This document shows, piece after piece, positions 26,101 to 41,100 of a stretch of 64,000 nt of DNA. Origin of the DNA: Thysanoteuthis rhombus (lineage: Eukaryota > Mollusca > Cephalopoda > Oegopsida > Thysanoteuthidae); NCBI GenBank assembly GCA_963457665.1, contig OY735234.1, positions 2,358,003-2,422,002 on the forward strand, read 5' to 3'. Numbering within the stretch: position 1 is the stretch's first letter; each line of letters begins with the position of its first letter. Under the pieces are notes generated by a model. That model was not told the origin of the DNA. It made no database searches and was given only the letters and a program-made list of their open reading frames with translations. Made by a program: the position numbers and the translations under genes.

Positions 26101-29100
26101 TATGTACCTTGCATTCAGGCTGCAATGTTAAAGTTAGAGGGCTGAAAATTTCAACATTTACTTCTTATCTCTAGGAAGAAATGTTTTATTTTTGTTTTTT
26201 TTTAAAGTTCCTCTTAAATAAGTTTTCACTGGGGCGGGGTCAATTGACAATTCAAGCTTATGCTAAATTGGTCCCCTAGTTTGTGTCAATCTGTGTTCCC
26301 TATTCTGGTGATTATTGAGTTTTGGGTTATGTGCTTCATCCATATTGAGTATTTCAATATATTTAGAAATACTACCTGTTTTTATGGGTATTAAATTCAG
26401 TGTGTACTTTTAAAAGTGCTTGAATTTACAAATGAGAAAGTGTTTCAACATATTTAGAAATACCAGTTGCTTTTAGAAATATTAAATGCAGTTTAGATGG
26501 GTAAGCTTTGCACTTTTAAAATAGCTTAAATTTCCAAATAAGAAAGTCTTAGTCACCTCCAAGTGACTGCAAACTGTATAGATTCTTCAGGATGAGCTAT
26601 AACTTTTTATAAGTCCTTTCTCATTCCAAAAAAAAAAAAACAAACTACTGTTTATACTAATATGTATGACGGAATTTTGAAAAAATGCTATGCAAATATT
26701 ACACTGTGTCCAATGCACTGGTTGATGACTAGGTGGCTGTTCACCAAAGCTTTTATAGGGCTTGGATGAGTTATTACAGTGCAATATCCCAAAACATAGA
26801 TTCTGCTTCAAGTATTAAGGGGTTGACTGTGTATTGCATTTCTATAAGCACTCTTTTTGAAGTAAGTGGTTTTATAAGTAATTTTCACAATATTCAAAGC
26901 CAAGAAAAATTACATTCAATGTCTTTGCTGAATGTTTATAGAATAGTATAGATCTTCGCTTATTCCTCTTCAATCAAATATACAATGAAATCCTATGCTG
27001 TTCAGACATAAATCTTGTCTGACTGATGAATTAGAAAAAATAGTTGAGGGAATGACATCATCTTCTTTACATTTATTTAACAAAATCATACTGCGCTGAA
27101 TTTTTTTTTAGCAAACTGTGTAGTTATTAATATACAACTTCAATGCAAAATATGTGTAAAATGACATCTAAATGAATGTGTCATTTTAGTTAATGCTGTT
27201 GGGCTTCATGATATTTATAATTAGAAACTGTCAGTATAGGTTTCTTCAGTTTCCAAGTTGGTCTGGCTGGCTATGTATATGTGTATATATGATGTGTAAA
27301 GGCTGTACCATTGAAGCTAGAGGGCTGAATATTTAAACATTTACTCCTTATGTTTAGAAAAAATGTTTCTTTGGGTTTTTTGGAAAATTCCCCCCAAAAT
27401 AGATTTTTAGTGGGGGCTTCAATTTGCCATGTATTTTTTATACTAAATCAATCCCTTAGATTGTGTCTGGCAGCATTCATGCTTGTTTTTTTTGAAAATT
27501 CTGAAGTTTCTAGAGATAGCTGCTCAACAAATGGCAAGAGAAGTAACTTATTCATTGATCACCTCTTTGTCCAAATTTTAATTGATCACCCTCAACACGG
27601 CATGTTGGTCACGTGACAGTTTCTAGTAAGTGACTAAAAAGACCTATTTTTTCACTATCCATTTGATATATTCCTCAGATCACGTAGAGCAATTAATCTA
27701 AAAATGGCATTTTGTGCATTGATCTCACAGACTTATTAGTAAAAGCTCAACAAAAATAAATTTGCACTTCATTGTTGAAACTATGAAGCAAAGTAAGTTC
27801 ATATATAGGTATGATGCCAGATAGGTGACTGTGTAAGTTCCGATTTTCCTTATTTCGTACTAGTGTCTTAATACATGAAAATATATTTCTCAATCAAAAA
27901 AAAAAGATTTCTGGATCCACCCCAAAATCTAATCAATTGTTTGTTATCTTATGGCCCACCTTCCATAAAATGTCATTGAAATTCATTGGAAACTCTTGGA
28001 GGTATTGGGTAGACAAACATTAGCAAATACATATACCTCTTTCAACTTCGTTTGCAGATGTTAATAACAACCCTAGATAATCATATTTTCTTTGTTGCAT
28101 TGTAGTTTTCACTCTTTTTTCTATTATGGTTTGAAATTTTATTGTTATTCTCAGCTTAGTGAGAGGCGCATGCTATTAATCAGACTAATTCATTTAATTA
28201 GTGAGTATTATATTTTTGAATTTATAAAAGAAAGGGGTGTGCCAACTTGTGGAAATTCGAAAATCATTATTTTAGTCCAAGTAACTAATTAGTTATGTCT
28301 CATCCTGTGAGTATATCTAAGATTTAGTTACAATTTTTTAACAGCAATGGAAGTCGACTTCTATGAATGCCAAAATTTTTTCATTCAGACTGAATCTGAA
28401 TAAGTTCATAGTGTTCAGAGCATGGCTTGAGAAAACCAGTCCGTGTCCATTTTCAGAGTGTCTTTTTTTAATTTCTTAACAGCTTTACATTAGTCTTTTT
28501 TTTTTTTAATCCATTGATAACCAATAGTCTAATTACAGAAGCAAATGTTGCCTAAGAAATAGTACCAAAAATCGTGTGAACTTCTTGTTCCATCAAGTAT
28601 GCATATCTGATTATTGTGTATTATCAATGTTTTGGCCATTGTACTTTTCATTTCACCGTGGTAGATTGTTCTCAATCTGCTGTACATGCCAGCGAATATT
28701 TCATGTCTCTAAATTCTTTCTCATTAATTTGTCCTTGCAATATCATTTGTCTGACGCTGAACTAAATTATATGGCTTTTTTGGCAAATGTCTTGTGAGTT
28801 CAACAGCTGAAACGTTATGGCTATAAAAGTCAAGATGAGGTGCTATCTTTGCAAAGATGCATTTAAAGCCATTTTGATATGGGCAATTTTTAAATGCTAA
28901 AAGTAGCTAGATTTTTACAGTTATTCAAATTTAAATACTTCACCCAACAATAAATTTATAAAAGATTTTTTTAGAAATATTGTTGTATTAAAGACTACTA
29001 GGTCTCAATTGTAAACATCAATAAGTGTGGAATGTCAGGTATATGGAGTCAAGTTTGAGGTGTAAAATCATCTTCCATTTAACTATAGAGTTCCCTTGGT

Positions 29101-32100
29101 TAAAATGGCCAGGCATATACTGGACCCCCTCTGGCTAGAGGGTGTGTGTTCAATTCTCACTGGGATTGCTTTTTATTTTCTGATTGCATTATTTAATTGT
29201 TGCCATAGGATTAAAGTTGATTCAAAATTGTGATGAATAGTAACTGAAAGTTAGGATGAAGATAAAAAGCTAGTCAAAATTAATAATAATATTGCAATAT
29301 TCCATCCAAGAATAGATTTGAAGAAAATTTGTAAAAAGATACTGTTAAATCAAATAAATTGAAAAAATATACACCTTTACATTATACATGTAACTCTTGG
29401 ATAATTTCATTGGTCATTTTTGAAATTTAGTATTAATGCTAATACAGAAGAAATGAAATCCATACAGTTACCTGGCAATTAAATCTACTAAATAGCTATT
29501 TAGAAAAAAAAATATAGCCACTTTTAGCCATAAGAATGTCCCATATGAAAATGACTTCATTGCAATGATAGCCAGATGAGGACAGAAGTCCAAGTTAATA
29601 AGTGAGTAATAATCATTATTTCTGTATATCTGATGCTGAACATCTATTTTTGAATAAGAGTAATGGCAATATTAAAGATTTTAATTCTGCTGCAATTAAA
29701 GTCATTATTTTAATTTCATCTCTATGATTAGATAGCTGTCACCATAATGTCTGGCCAAGATTTATTCGTCAGTGGTCAGCTGAGAAATAACTTGACTGAG
29801 GTGTGGAATTTTCTTTTCTTTTCTAAATATTCTTCCCATAGCAGAATTGAATGAAGGTGTTATGGATCATAATTCAGAAGCAATTCAATTAAAGCCCCCT
29901 TTGCAGTACGTCTTTGTTTATCTGTAAACAATTCCATTATTGAGTCAAAGTTTGGTTGTTCTCATCAATCTTGTGAATTTACATCTGTATCTATAATTAC
30001 GCAAATTTGCTTGTGTCACCTATACATTTATAAATGAAAAAGGATATCTGAAAATTCCACCCACATATGAGAATTTCACCCAAATATTTGGAAAAAAATG
30101 GTTGTCTTACTAACAGGTCCAGGTTGAGCAAGTGATTTAACTGATATAAATTTTATGGAGTTATGATAGCTATCACAATACATTCGAAAACAATCTGTTC
30201 GAACAAAGTTAAAACAAAATGTTCCTAATGTCATCAAATGACAAACACTGAACAAACATTTTGGCCAATCTGATATCATCGTTAATGTGTAATTCTAATT
30301 ATCATTAAATGTAAATCCTCAATTTATTGTGGTCATTATTTGTGTTGTTATATTGAATGACACACTAACTGCAATTTGAAATTTGTTTTCAAGTTTTGAT
30401 TTTTTTCTTTCTTGAAAAGAAAATAGTCTGAAATTTGTTTTAAAAATAAATATTACTCATTCTACTCATTTCAAACCAGAAATAAGCTGTTGTAGAAATG
30501 AATTGTTACTTTTTATTGGTAATTATACAAATTACGTCTTATCTGTTCATTAAAATTAATATGTATTCAAAAAGTCTGTAATTAAGAATCTTCTATAACT
30601 GCTTTGGTTGCTCAACTAAACTGAAAAATATTCCTCACTTTTTGTTTTAAATAGTCTGGAAAAACATTTTTTACATTGAATGCCTTTCTGTTGTCAAAAC
30701 AGGTCAAAGATCAAAGTAGGGAGGGCATCCTATCTCTTTGTTGTTGTTGACAGATATAGCAAATAACCAGTGCTGTCTGGTGACGGCTGAGAAGAAGAAT
30801 GTATGGATGTCAAAATGGACATAATTACACTTTCCTACCTATTATTTTCATTTGTCCACGATCACCAACTACCAAACTTGAAAAAAAAAAAGTTTTGACT
30901 TTAACAACTTGAAGTCTTTATGCCAATAAAATACAAATATCGATAGTCTCCTACTGTGAAAAGAACAGCTAAAAGTAAATCATTTTTTATAAAAAATGAA
31001 AAAATAAGCTTTCAAATGAACTGTACTAAAGATATAAATCTAGAGATTAAGTATACCTTAGATAATACCTATTTATAATATGCTAATCAATAATAACACT
31101 TGAAAAAGATGACTAATCCATGCATATTGAGACTTTAACTACAGATTTCAAAACTACTAATGATGCGATATGTACTGATTGGTTTTAGTATGTGTACTGC
31201 ACTGTTCACCGTGGGTCTTAGTCCCCGTGGCTGAATGGTTAAAAGCATCAAGGTGTTTACTGGATCCCCTTTGGCTAGAGGGTGTGAGTTTGATCCTCAC
31301 CATGGGCTTGCTCTTTATTTTCTGAGTGTGCTGTTTAATCATTGCCATAGGATTATGGCCTGATTCAAAGTTGCGATAAAAAGCAACTGAAAGTTAAGAT
31401 GAAGATAAGAAGCTTGTTGAAATGATTAATAATGTTGCAATACTTCATCCGGGAATGAATTTGAAAAAATTTAACTCTATAGTTAGAATAAACACTGTTG
31501 AAACTTTTTTTTTCAAAATACTGTCCAATCATTCAATTGGATCTAGTAATGTATACATTTAATTTAGATTAAGCTTTTGCTGAATTATGATGAATTGGAA
31601 TCAACATTTTACTTGTTGCTTTCAATAAATGATTTCTTCTGTCTTCCTATACGTTCCTATATGCTGAAGCCTAAGTACACAGTTGAAGATGGTACAGACA
31701 AGCTTTGTCGTTTTTGCACCTTTCTAGAATACCATTTAGAAAGAGAGTTAAAGAGCTCTGAGATGAAAAAAATCGTTTTCAGTCAAGGAACAAAGTAATT
31801 TATTCTAATTATGCAATTCATTTAAAAAATATTTTATCATTATGTAAGGGGAAAAGACATTAGGAATCTAGAAAATACATGGATGTTCCTCCAGAATTAA
31901 TTAGAATTGCACTGATCTGAAAAATAAATTCTATCTCAAGTCGAAAAACCATGAAATTATGTAATAAAAAAACCAATGACTTAGTCACGCTGATGGTTTT
32001 AGCTAACTGGTTTTTAAACCCGTATAACCAAATAATTACCCTAAATTGTTGTTCGAATTATTATTATAATACATAATTAAGCAAAATCACACGGATGATT

Positions 32101-35100
32101 TTTCTGAAACAGGATACAGATAAGGTTCATTTTCAACATATAATGAACTATGATGACTTTGATCTCATTGTTTTACCTTCCCTGTTCCTCCAGAGATGAA
32201 CAGACTCCGCAAACAAAAAAGATTACAAATGGGAAATGTGAAGGATGCATTATCATTGTCATCTATGAAGTTCTCATGACAAGAAATCTATTGAGATGTT
32301 TATTTCCACTCAGTCCACTCTGATAACAATTCATCATCATCAGCCTTTTAGCATCCGTCAATAGATATAGACCTTCCCCAAGGTTTGCTATACCTCTATC
32401 ATGGGCCTTGCAGAGCCAGTACTTTCTGAATTTGTCTAGCTCATCACACCATCTTACTTTCTGATGGCCACGATTGTGCGTATGATCTCTGGGGACCCAT
32501 ATTGTGAGTTGTGATGTCCAGTAGTTGTCTGACATTCTTGCAATATGTCCAGCCAATTGCTTTTTGAGTTTTCTAATTGTTTCTATCATATCTCAGACTT
32601 CTGTCCTTTCTCTAATGTACTCTCCTGTGGATGTTGCATGGTTCTCAGTTTGAGGGTTAATCTTTTGCTTAGATTTTATATTCCAGTTCTACAGGTGACT
32701 ATCGGGAGGATGTTTTCAGTTAAATGATGAAAAGATATAAAACTGTGATAAAAGATCTTATTTTTTCAACTTGACCAGCAGTTGAGAAAGCTTAGAAACT
32801 TACATACCAACGAGGGAGTTTATTTGACTGAGTCAAGGGGTCGATTTGAATCTTACAGGCTTCTTAGTTGAGAATTTTTCAGTTTATCAGAAATTATTTA
32901 TTGATAATAATAAAGCCCCATTGGATGTCCAGATTTTGAAAATCCAGTCCTATATGAATTTCGGTACATCACCAATAATTGTTTAATTGTTGCTGTAGGA
33001 TCATGGTCCTGATCTGATAAGTTGCTTTGTCTAATAGAGGGATTGAGTTGTCAGTCTTTTGAGGTTTGGGTACAGTGAATAGCTAGAACATATCTCTCCT
33101 AACACTGGTCAGTATGTCTATTTTATGAAGCTGGATTCTTGCCGCCTCTTGTGACCACATGACCAATTGAATCCACCAACAGTAGGTGTGATAAACAACA
33201 CTCACAAATCAAGTGAAAAAAAAACACAAGATTGGCAACTGTATGGTGAAAGCACTGGACACTTTCAAGGATCTAAACACATTTTTATGTATTTGGAAAA
33301 TTTTATAACACACTTTTGAGATAGTTGTGGCACACAGTTTGAGAACCTCTAACTTAAAGAGTTGAAGATTTCCTTCAGTTAGTTAAGTGTCTTTTCAGGA
33401 TACACTGAAGTGAAAAAAATAGCAAGGTTTCAAATGTGAAAATGAAAAATTGTGAAGGTGGTTGTATACATATAACATTTGGGTGTGGTCGGCTGGTAAA
33501 ACCATTCCATTTCCTGGGCCTAATTTTTCCTAATATTTTCCGAAGTTTTGCTTAGTCAGAACTGGGTGTGGCGTCTTTGACACTGACCCTCCACAATCTC
33601 TTAACTGATTCCTATCTTAATTCTACCCTACTGCCCTCTCTATTTTACCCTTCCCTTATCTGCAATTTTCTCCTGTCTGGCTTTGTTATTACTGTCCAGC
33701 CTACCCATTAGTGATTTAGGGCGGTTATGTAAGTGTTGCTATCTGCACTTGGTGGTGTGGATGGTGGGGGGGACCAGAAAAAGGGATGGAACTCTGTTTA
33801 GGATATTTGTAAGTAGAGATGTTATAAGTTGAGCATAGCTCAAATCTCAACTCCTCTCCCATACATATTTTCTTGTATGTGTATGCTGTGTAATAATACC
33901 TTCCTTTATGCCTTTTTTTTCTCTCTTGTCTGCAGGTTAATGTAATGCATTGTCAACTTTAATATAATTTTAGGCAAGAGAAATTGAACGGGTGGATAGC
34001 ATTGCTTTGCTCATGGAGGCCAAAAAAAGATGCATAAAAAAAAAATTTGATTCATATAACATTTCTTTATAGATCAGGAGGCATTCTAAAAGAGGAAGTA
34101 GATATGTATCCAAATAAGAAAGCACTCAGAGAGTGCATATGTCTGCCAATGCCATTGTCACTAAAAAAACAAATAAAAATCAGTTTATACATAGCTACAA
34201 TTCAGGGTAGGTCACTGTAAAAATTCCTGGATCAGTCTCTAAATTTAATAAATAATTCCTTATCTTGAGGCCTACCCTTTCAGAAAATGTCATTGAAATT
34301 CTTTGAGAACTTTTGAATGTATGAATGCATGAAAAAACAAGAACTGAAAATTCAATGAGACATTCACTATAAAGTTTAAATGCCATTATATCTAGATCAT
34401 ATGACACCAAGAAGTGATAATTCTAAGAAGCATGTTATCAAGAAATAGGTTTCTATCAAGTTTCAAGTAAACTTGACTCAAAACAGCTGAAAAAACCGAT
34501 TCTAAATCATAAATTTTGAAAGCCATTATTGCCAGATTATGTGATCCTGAGTGGAAGATTTATCTTGTCAAGAAGCATCTTATCTAGAGACACCTTTCTA
34601 CCAAGTTTCAAGAAAATCTAACTTGAACAGTTGGGAAACAGAATGAGGACAAACCTGAAGATTGACAGTCAGGCAGCGCCTCTTGAAGATCTGAAAATCC
34701 TGGATTCTCCCCCAAATTTAATTATTTTTTCGTAATCCTTGGCCTGCTCTTACAGAATATTTCATTTATATTCATTAAGAACTTTTGGAGTAAATACATA
34801 TACCTCTGCCAACTTTTTTGTCTTCTTTGCATATCATTGCTTACATGGATTGAACAATGTCTTGTATGAGTCAATTTTTTTTTGTCTTGATGCAACCAAA
34901 TGTATTCTTTTTGCATTATAGTTTTTTGCTTTCTTTCTGTTTTTTCTACTTTCTCCCTCTAAATATCCTTACACCTTCTTCTAATCCTGTACTTTGTTTC
35001 TCTCTCATTATTTACCTCATGCATTTTCTTTTCATTCTCTTTCCTTTCCTTTTCTGGTTTTGTCTCTCCTTTTTTTTCTGTTTTTGTCTCTCCTTTTTTT

Positions 35101-38100
35101 TTCTGTTTTTGTCTCTCCTTTTCTTTGTTTTTGTCTCTCCTTTTCTTTCTGTTTTTGTCTCTCCTTTTCTTTCTGTTTTTGTCTCTCCTTTTCTTTCTGT
35201 TTTTGTCTCTCCTTTTTTTTCTGTTTTTGTCTCTCCTTTTTTTTCTGTTTTTGTCTCTCTTTTTTTTTCTGTTTTTGTCTCTCTTTTTTTTTCTGTTTTT
35301 GTCTCTCCTTTTTTTTCCTGTTTTTGTCTCTCCTTTTTTTTCCTGTTTTTGTCTCTCTTTTTTTTCTGTTTTTGTCTCTCCTTTTTTTTCTGTTTTTGTC
35401 TCTTTTTTTCTGTTTTTGTTTCCTTTTTTTAATTCTTTCTGTTTTTTTTGTTCTCTCTCTAAATTGATCCTTTGTTTGCACCTGGTACCAACCTAACTTA
35501 TTTTCAAAGATCACTGCCGAACAAATGGTGAGAGAAGACCCTATTCATTGTTAACCTCTTTTTTCAACTTTTTAATTGATCACCCCTAACATCACATGCC
35601 GCCTAAAGATGCTGATCATGTGACAGTTTCTATTTGGTGACTGACTAGACCTATCATTTAATTTCTTCATTCCTTCTTTATCTTCAACCTTTCCTCTCCT
35701 CCTACTTGCTTGGTCACGTCCTTGAAATGAAGTGCAAAGATCAGTTCAAATTAAAGTTGCTAGATTCTTGTCTCTGAATTTTCAAAACCTTCTCATTGAC
35801 CTCTAATATTCATTGTTGTTATTACATCTTCACCTATGCATATAAAGTGGGACATTCAAAGCTCTTATTATTTGTCAATGACAATGACAGAACTTTACAG
35901 GATGAATCTAGAATTAGCCTCTCTAAATGATTGTTTTCAGAATCCTCTCTTCCTCTCCTTTCACTCAATTATTATGTTGCTTCTGTAAGTGACACGCATT
36001 TTATTCTTGACTGGGCTTTCAGATGATAGACTAAAAACATGAACCAGAATAGACGTAAACAGCTTGCATTGATTCTTGATTTGGATGCACTGCTAAATCT
36101 TATAATAATAGACATTTGCCTTGAGTGATTGAAACAATTTTTCTCTCTGAAAATTGTGTTTTATCCCAAGAAAACAGTTCTGTGCTTCAGATATTTCATT
36201 GGCATAGGTTTTAAACTGTATTCCCGAAGAGTTCCATGAATCTGGAAGCAAAAAAGTTTTTCTTTTCTTGTTCTGGTCAAAAACTAACATCCATGATTTT
36301 AAAATGCAGAAGCCAGAAGAGGAATTAAAACTGCTTTTTTCATTGGCCTGACCATAAGCTGGGAACAAAGACCTACTTCTGACTGTGTTTACATTTAGAA
36401 ATGTACGGAAGCCTAAAAAAAAAACATTGAGTTGTATTTTCCCTTTCTCGCTGACTAGAAACTCAAATTGTGATTATTTTTTTGCAGTAAATATATTTAT
36501 ACCGGAAGAAATGAATTTAATAGTTTAAGCAAATAATTTATTTCCGGGTTAAATATCAGTAGGCCCCGTAGACCTTCTGCCAGAACTAGCTGAAAATCTA
36601 AGCAATAGTTAATTTATTGATATTATAAAGGCTTGCACTTGAAAAATCAGGAAGTCTCCTGTTTCCTCCCTCCGAATGCCAATAAAATGATTTGAATTTA
36701 ATTCTTTTTTTTCAATAAAACTGTTTTGAATTCTGTATTCTTTTAAGTCTTTAAAGCTGAATATCACAGGTACTTATATGATGAAGTTATTAGTGTAAAA
36801 TTTGGCCGTTTCTGAATCACTTATTGAAGTCTTAGCAATATTATCTAGAAATAAAAAGGCCAGTAAAGTGTATGATATCTAATGTTATAGATTTTGTTGG
36901 GTTATTTATGGTGCATTTTTCCTCTCCCAGTAAACTCCTTTTCATAACAGTGTCAATAGCAAGTTTTACAAGACAGAGTTGCTTGCCCAAGATGGACTGC
37001 CTTACAGGGCTAGAGGGCTCAAACTGCCCTGCGATTTACCCTAAGCTGGAGATTCATGCCTCTTTCAAGGGTATTAGTGTGTAGTGGGTGTAAGCAGCCT
37101 TGGCTGAAATTTCAACTCGGTTTACCGATTCAAATTAGGGAAAACATTGAATTGGCCACTCTATTTGTATGCCATATATGTACACCAAAGCTCTTATCTG
37201 TCTTTACTCACTTCTAGAAATACTCAATGTAATCCTACAAAGTTTTCTGAGGGTATGGATATGACCCCAACTAATGTTTATAGTAAATTTTCTAGGAGAT
37301 AACCCCCTCCTCCTGCCCTATATGTTTTTAGGGAGATGATCGATTTACAATCAAAATCAATCTTGAAATTGACATATTTTGTGTTCCGCAGCACTCCCTT
37401 ACCATTGACATTGGCATTCAAGGAGGGTATAATTATTATCTACAATTGAACACTGAAACAAGTGATTACAAAGAGAAGAATGAAAGGGAGATATTAATAA
37501 GCAATGTCTACAAGGACTGTTATTACTTATTTATACAGTTGGAATATGAAAATTGAAAGTCTAATTCTTTTATTCTTAGTTGATTATTTACAGTCTATAA
37601 TTGATAAGTAAGGAAAACAATTACTTAAAGAAGAATCTGTTGGATTTAGTTTTACTAAAAAGATTAACATGTTATTATATATCATCACATTAATAATAGG
37701 TGTTACTAATTTTGGCAAACTTATTGCTAGTTTAGAAGTACCACTATTCAGAACTACTTTTGTCAGCTTAAGTACAACTGCCAACTTCTGAATATTACCA
37801 CAATCGCATAATTTGACTAATGTTTTTTTTTTTTTATTATCTCAATTGTACCAACAGATGGTTGTTCTCAAATACTAAGATCTTTTTAATATTCTTTAGT
37901 CTCTACGGTCATTTTGGACTAACAACGCCCAAATATTGCGCTGGTATTTTTTCCCGATAATCTTAGATAAAAGATCTATTTTTTTATGGATAATTTTTGA
38001 TGATTAGTTGTGGTACATGTACTGGCTACGGAGATTCATTTATGGGAGGTATGGATATTTAATTAACCTTTCCTGATCAGCAACTGCTTTGCATTGCTTT

Positions 38101-41100
38101 TCACAAACAGGACAAGTCAATAAAGATGCAGTCAAGTCATTTGAGCATTAACTGTAAATTCATGATAGTTACAAATGTAATTTATCTGGCATTATTTATT
38201 GTATCTACTCGTGTATTGCCTATGAATAGAAAAATCAAACCATCAAATAATTGTACTCCTATATCTACATTTTGAGTATCATTTCCTCAAGTAATTGTCC
38301 TGAGAAAAAGTTAAAACAATAATTTTTTTCATCATCATCATCATCATCATCAGTCTCTTGATGTCCCTTATTAGTTATAGACCCTCTCTAGGATTTGCCA
38401 CATTTCTCTTGTGGATGTTGCGGAGCCAGTACTTTCTGAATTTGTCTACTCCATCTAGTATTCTGCCGGCCTTGGTTATGCATTTGATCTCTGGAGATCC
38501 ATGTTGTGAGTTGTAATGTCCATTGGTTGTCTGCCATTCTGGCAACATGACCAGCCCATTGCCATTTGAGTTTTTTTAATGGATTCTATGATGTCTTGGA
38601 CTCCTATTTTCTCCCAGATATATTGTGCTGTCTTGTGGTCTCCATGTCAGGTTGAGCATAATTCTCTCATGTGCACATTGCTTGGTTCTCAGTTTGCGGG
38701 TCTGTCTCTTGGTTAGGTTCCATGTGTCAGCACCATAAGTTACCATCAGAAGGATGCATTGGTTGTATACCTTTCTTTTGAGAATAAATGGGATCTTCTT
38801 GTTTTTGAAGGTTGAGCTTGCTCTGCCAAAGGCTTGCTATCCTAGGTTGATTCTTTGGACTTTCTATATATATATATATACATGACTGATTCTGTGTTTG
38901 ATTGATTTAAATTTTTTTTTTGTGCAATCATCAAGTCCAGCAGAATTCAAAATATTAAGAGGGAGAAAATGGTTAGTTCTGAGGAGAGCGAAGAGGAAGA
39001 GAATTTTTTTCTTTTCATATATTGTAATTAAAAACCTGTTATATTCTACAAAAATTACAAAACATTACACCATAAAATTTTCTGTGTGCACAAATGTGAC
39101 CCCTGGAAACATTTTCAGCTAATTAGTTTATGAAAATCACTCCCCAGAATATGAATGGGAGTTAGGGGGTTGATTTACAATTTTGTGTCAGCTTTTCTGT
39201 TTATTTTCTGAGACAGCAGTATTTCTCTTAAGTCAAAAAAATCCTCTGATATTCAACACTGGCATTAAAGTGTTTTTAATTTGCTCATTTCTTTTTGAAT
39301 TAAAAAAATGCAAGAATGAACGCATGACTAAAAATATAAAAGGATGTTTTAAATGAATGAATTTGAATTAGAATTAAACAATTCTTATTACTTTTTTTTT
39401 TATGTATCTCAAGATTAACGAAACTTTTGAATTCAAATTTTCAAGTCACATTCATATGATATTTAGGTAATTTTTTGATGGTTAGTTCTGTTACCTGTAC
39501 TGGTTATGATCTGTTCAATGGTCACATTTTTATAAATGTGTGTGTGGAATTCAAAAAAAACAAACTCATTTGATTTTCATCAATAGATTTATCAAATTTC
39601 TCATTTTTTCAAATATTCAATTATTTGCAATACAAGGTTTGATTTGAATAAATATGAAAATTTGCAATTGAGGTTGTAATAAACCTCACGTCCCTTCTCA
39701 CTCGATGTTGAGAATAGGGTAGAAAAAAAATATGAAAGAAAAATGAAAGTAAATACATAAATTTCAAGGTTATTTTTGCTTATACGTGTTTTTAAAAAGG
39801 TTAGCTATAAAATGGCTACTTCGTTGAACTTTGGCAATCAAAATGGCTGGGTTTTAGGTGATAGTGTGCGGGGTTACTCTTACAGTTATGACATATAGTT
39901 CAGTTTTACTGGTGGGTAGGATGGGGGTAGGGTTGGGTTATGAGTTGGGGGGGGGGTTGTTACAAAAGATTTGATTTCAAGACTCAAGACAAAACAATCA
40001 AACAGTCGTTGTGTAACGGAAAGGCAATTTCATTTTCAGTCAAAGAAGACGCAATGTAATTCGTTTTAATGACCCAATTTATTTTAAAGAAAGAATTTTA
40101 TTTTGTTTTATAAAATTATGTAAGGAAAAAAGAAACTATAGAAAATATATTGATGCATCTCAAAAGTTAATTAAAATGACGGGGTACCGAGAATAATAAT
40201 TCTATTTTAAGCTGAAGAAGAAACTAAGTGAATTTAAATGATTCAAACGTAGCCGTGTTGGTAAGGTTAAATGGAAGAAGCCATTTTGTAGCTAACCATT
40301 CTTAAAAACCCGTATTAGTAAAAATAAACGGTTCAAATCGTATTTACATACCCAAATCTTGTGCTGGTATTTTTTAGATAATTAGGTCTGGTACATATGC
40401 TGGCTATGGTGATTCATTTATATGAGGTATGGATATTCCATTTACCTTTCCTGATCAGCAATTTCTTTACATTGCTTTTCACAAACAGGTAAAGTCAATA
40501 AAGATGCAGTTAAATCATTTAAACATTAACAATGAATTAAAAGTTAATTAGAATGACAGTATACTTAAAATAATGATTCTATTTAGAAATATATATACAA
40601 TCGGGAAGGTCAGTTTTGTCTATTAATTTTAAATTCTGATAGTAAATAAGTGAAACGTTTTGGTGATAAGATCTATCAAAAATAATTTACGTTGTTCAAC
40701 CAGAAATTACAGATTTATCCAGCTTATTTTGAGGATCAACATACATTAAAAATGACTTAAGCTGTTCAAACTGAATTTGCCAATTTACACCGCTTATCTA
40801 AAGGATTACCTTCTGCTTATTTAAAAGAATTTTTTTTTTTTACAGCAATACACTACTTTCTGTTAGGGCTGGTATTTCAGCTAGTACATATATTAATAAC
40901 TGGGAAAACTCTATTTGTCTGTCTTCTATTAATGGCCAAACAGTTTGATGTAGACCTAATAAATTTGGTTCACAAACTGATTGGATGCAGGGGAAGGTTT
41001 TAATGTAAAATGATTATAATGAAGTCGATTCTCACTAGAAGAGAAGCCAAGCTTCCTTTGCACAGCAACCAAAATAATTTTACATAATTACTGTAAACAC

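Noticed and set aside
32263-32589. Minus-strand open frame with GHIARMSDNYWT as a host protein
   Set aside because: It is the C-terminal tail of a LINE reverse transcriptase; two more truncated copies lie in the same gene.
34857-35514. Long open frames on both strands (FLFLSLLF and KKRQKQKK peptides)
   Set aside because: They are translations of the CTGTTTTTGTCTCTCC minisatellite; all frames are open because the unit lacks stops.
38898-39122. Open frame FFVQSSSPAEFK as an extra EXO1 exon
   Set aside because: It is a duplicated exon start whose acceptor AG has become TT, and homology is lost after about 40 nt.
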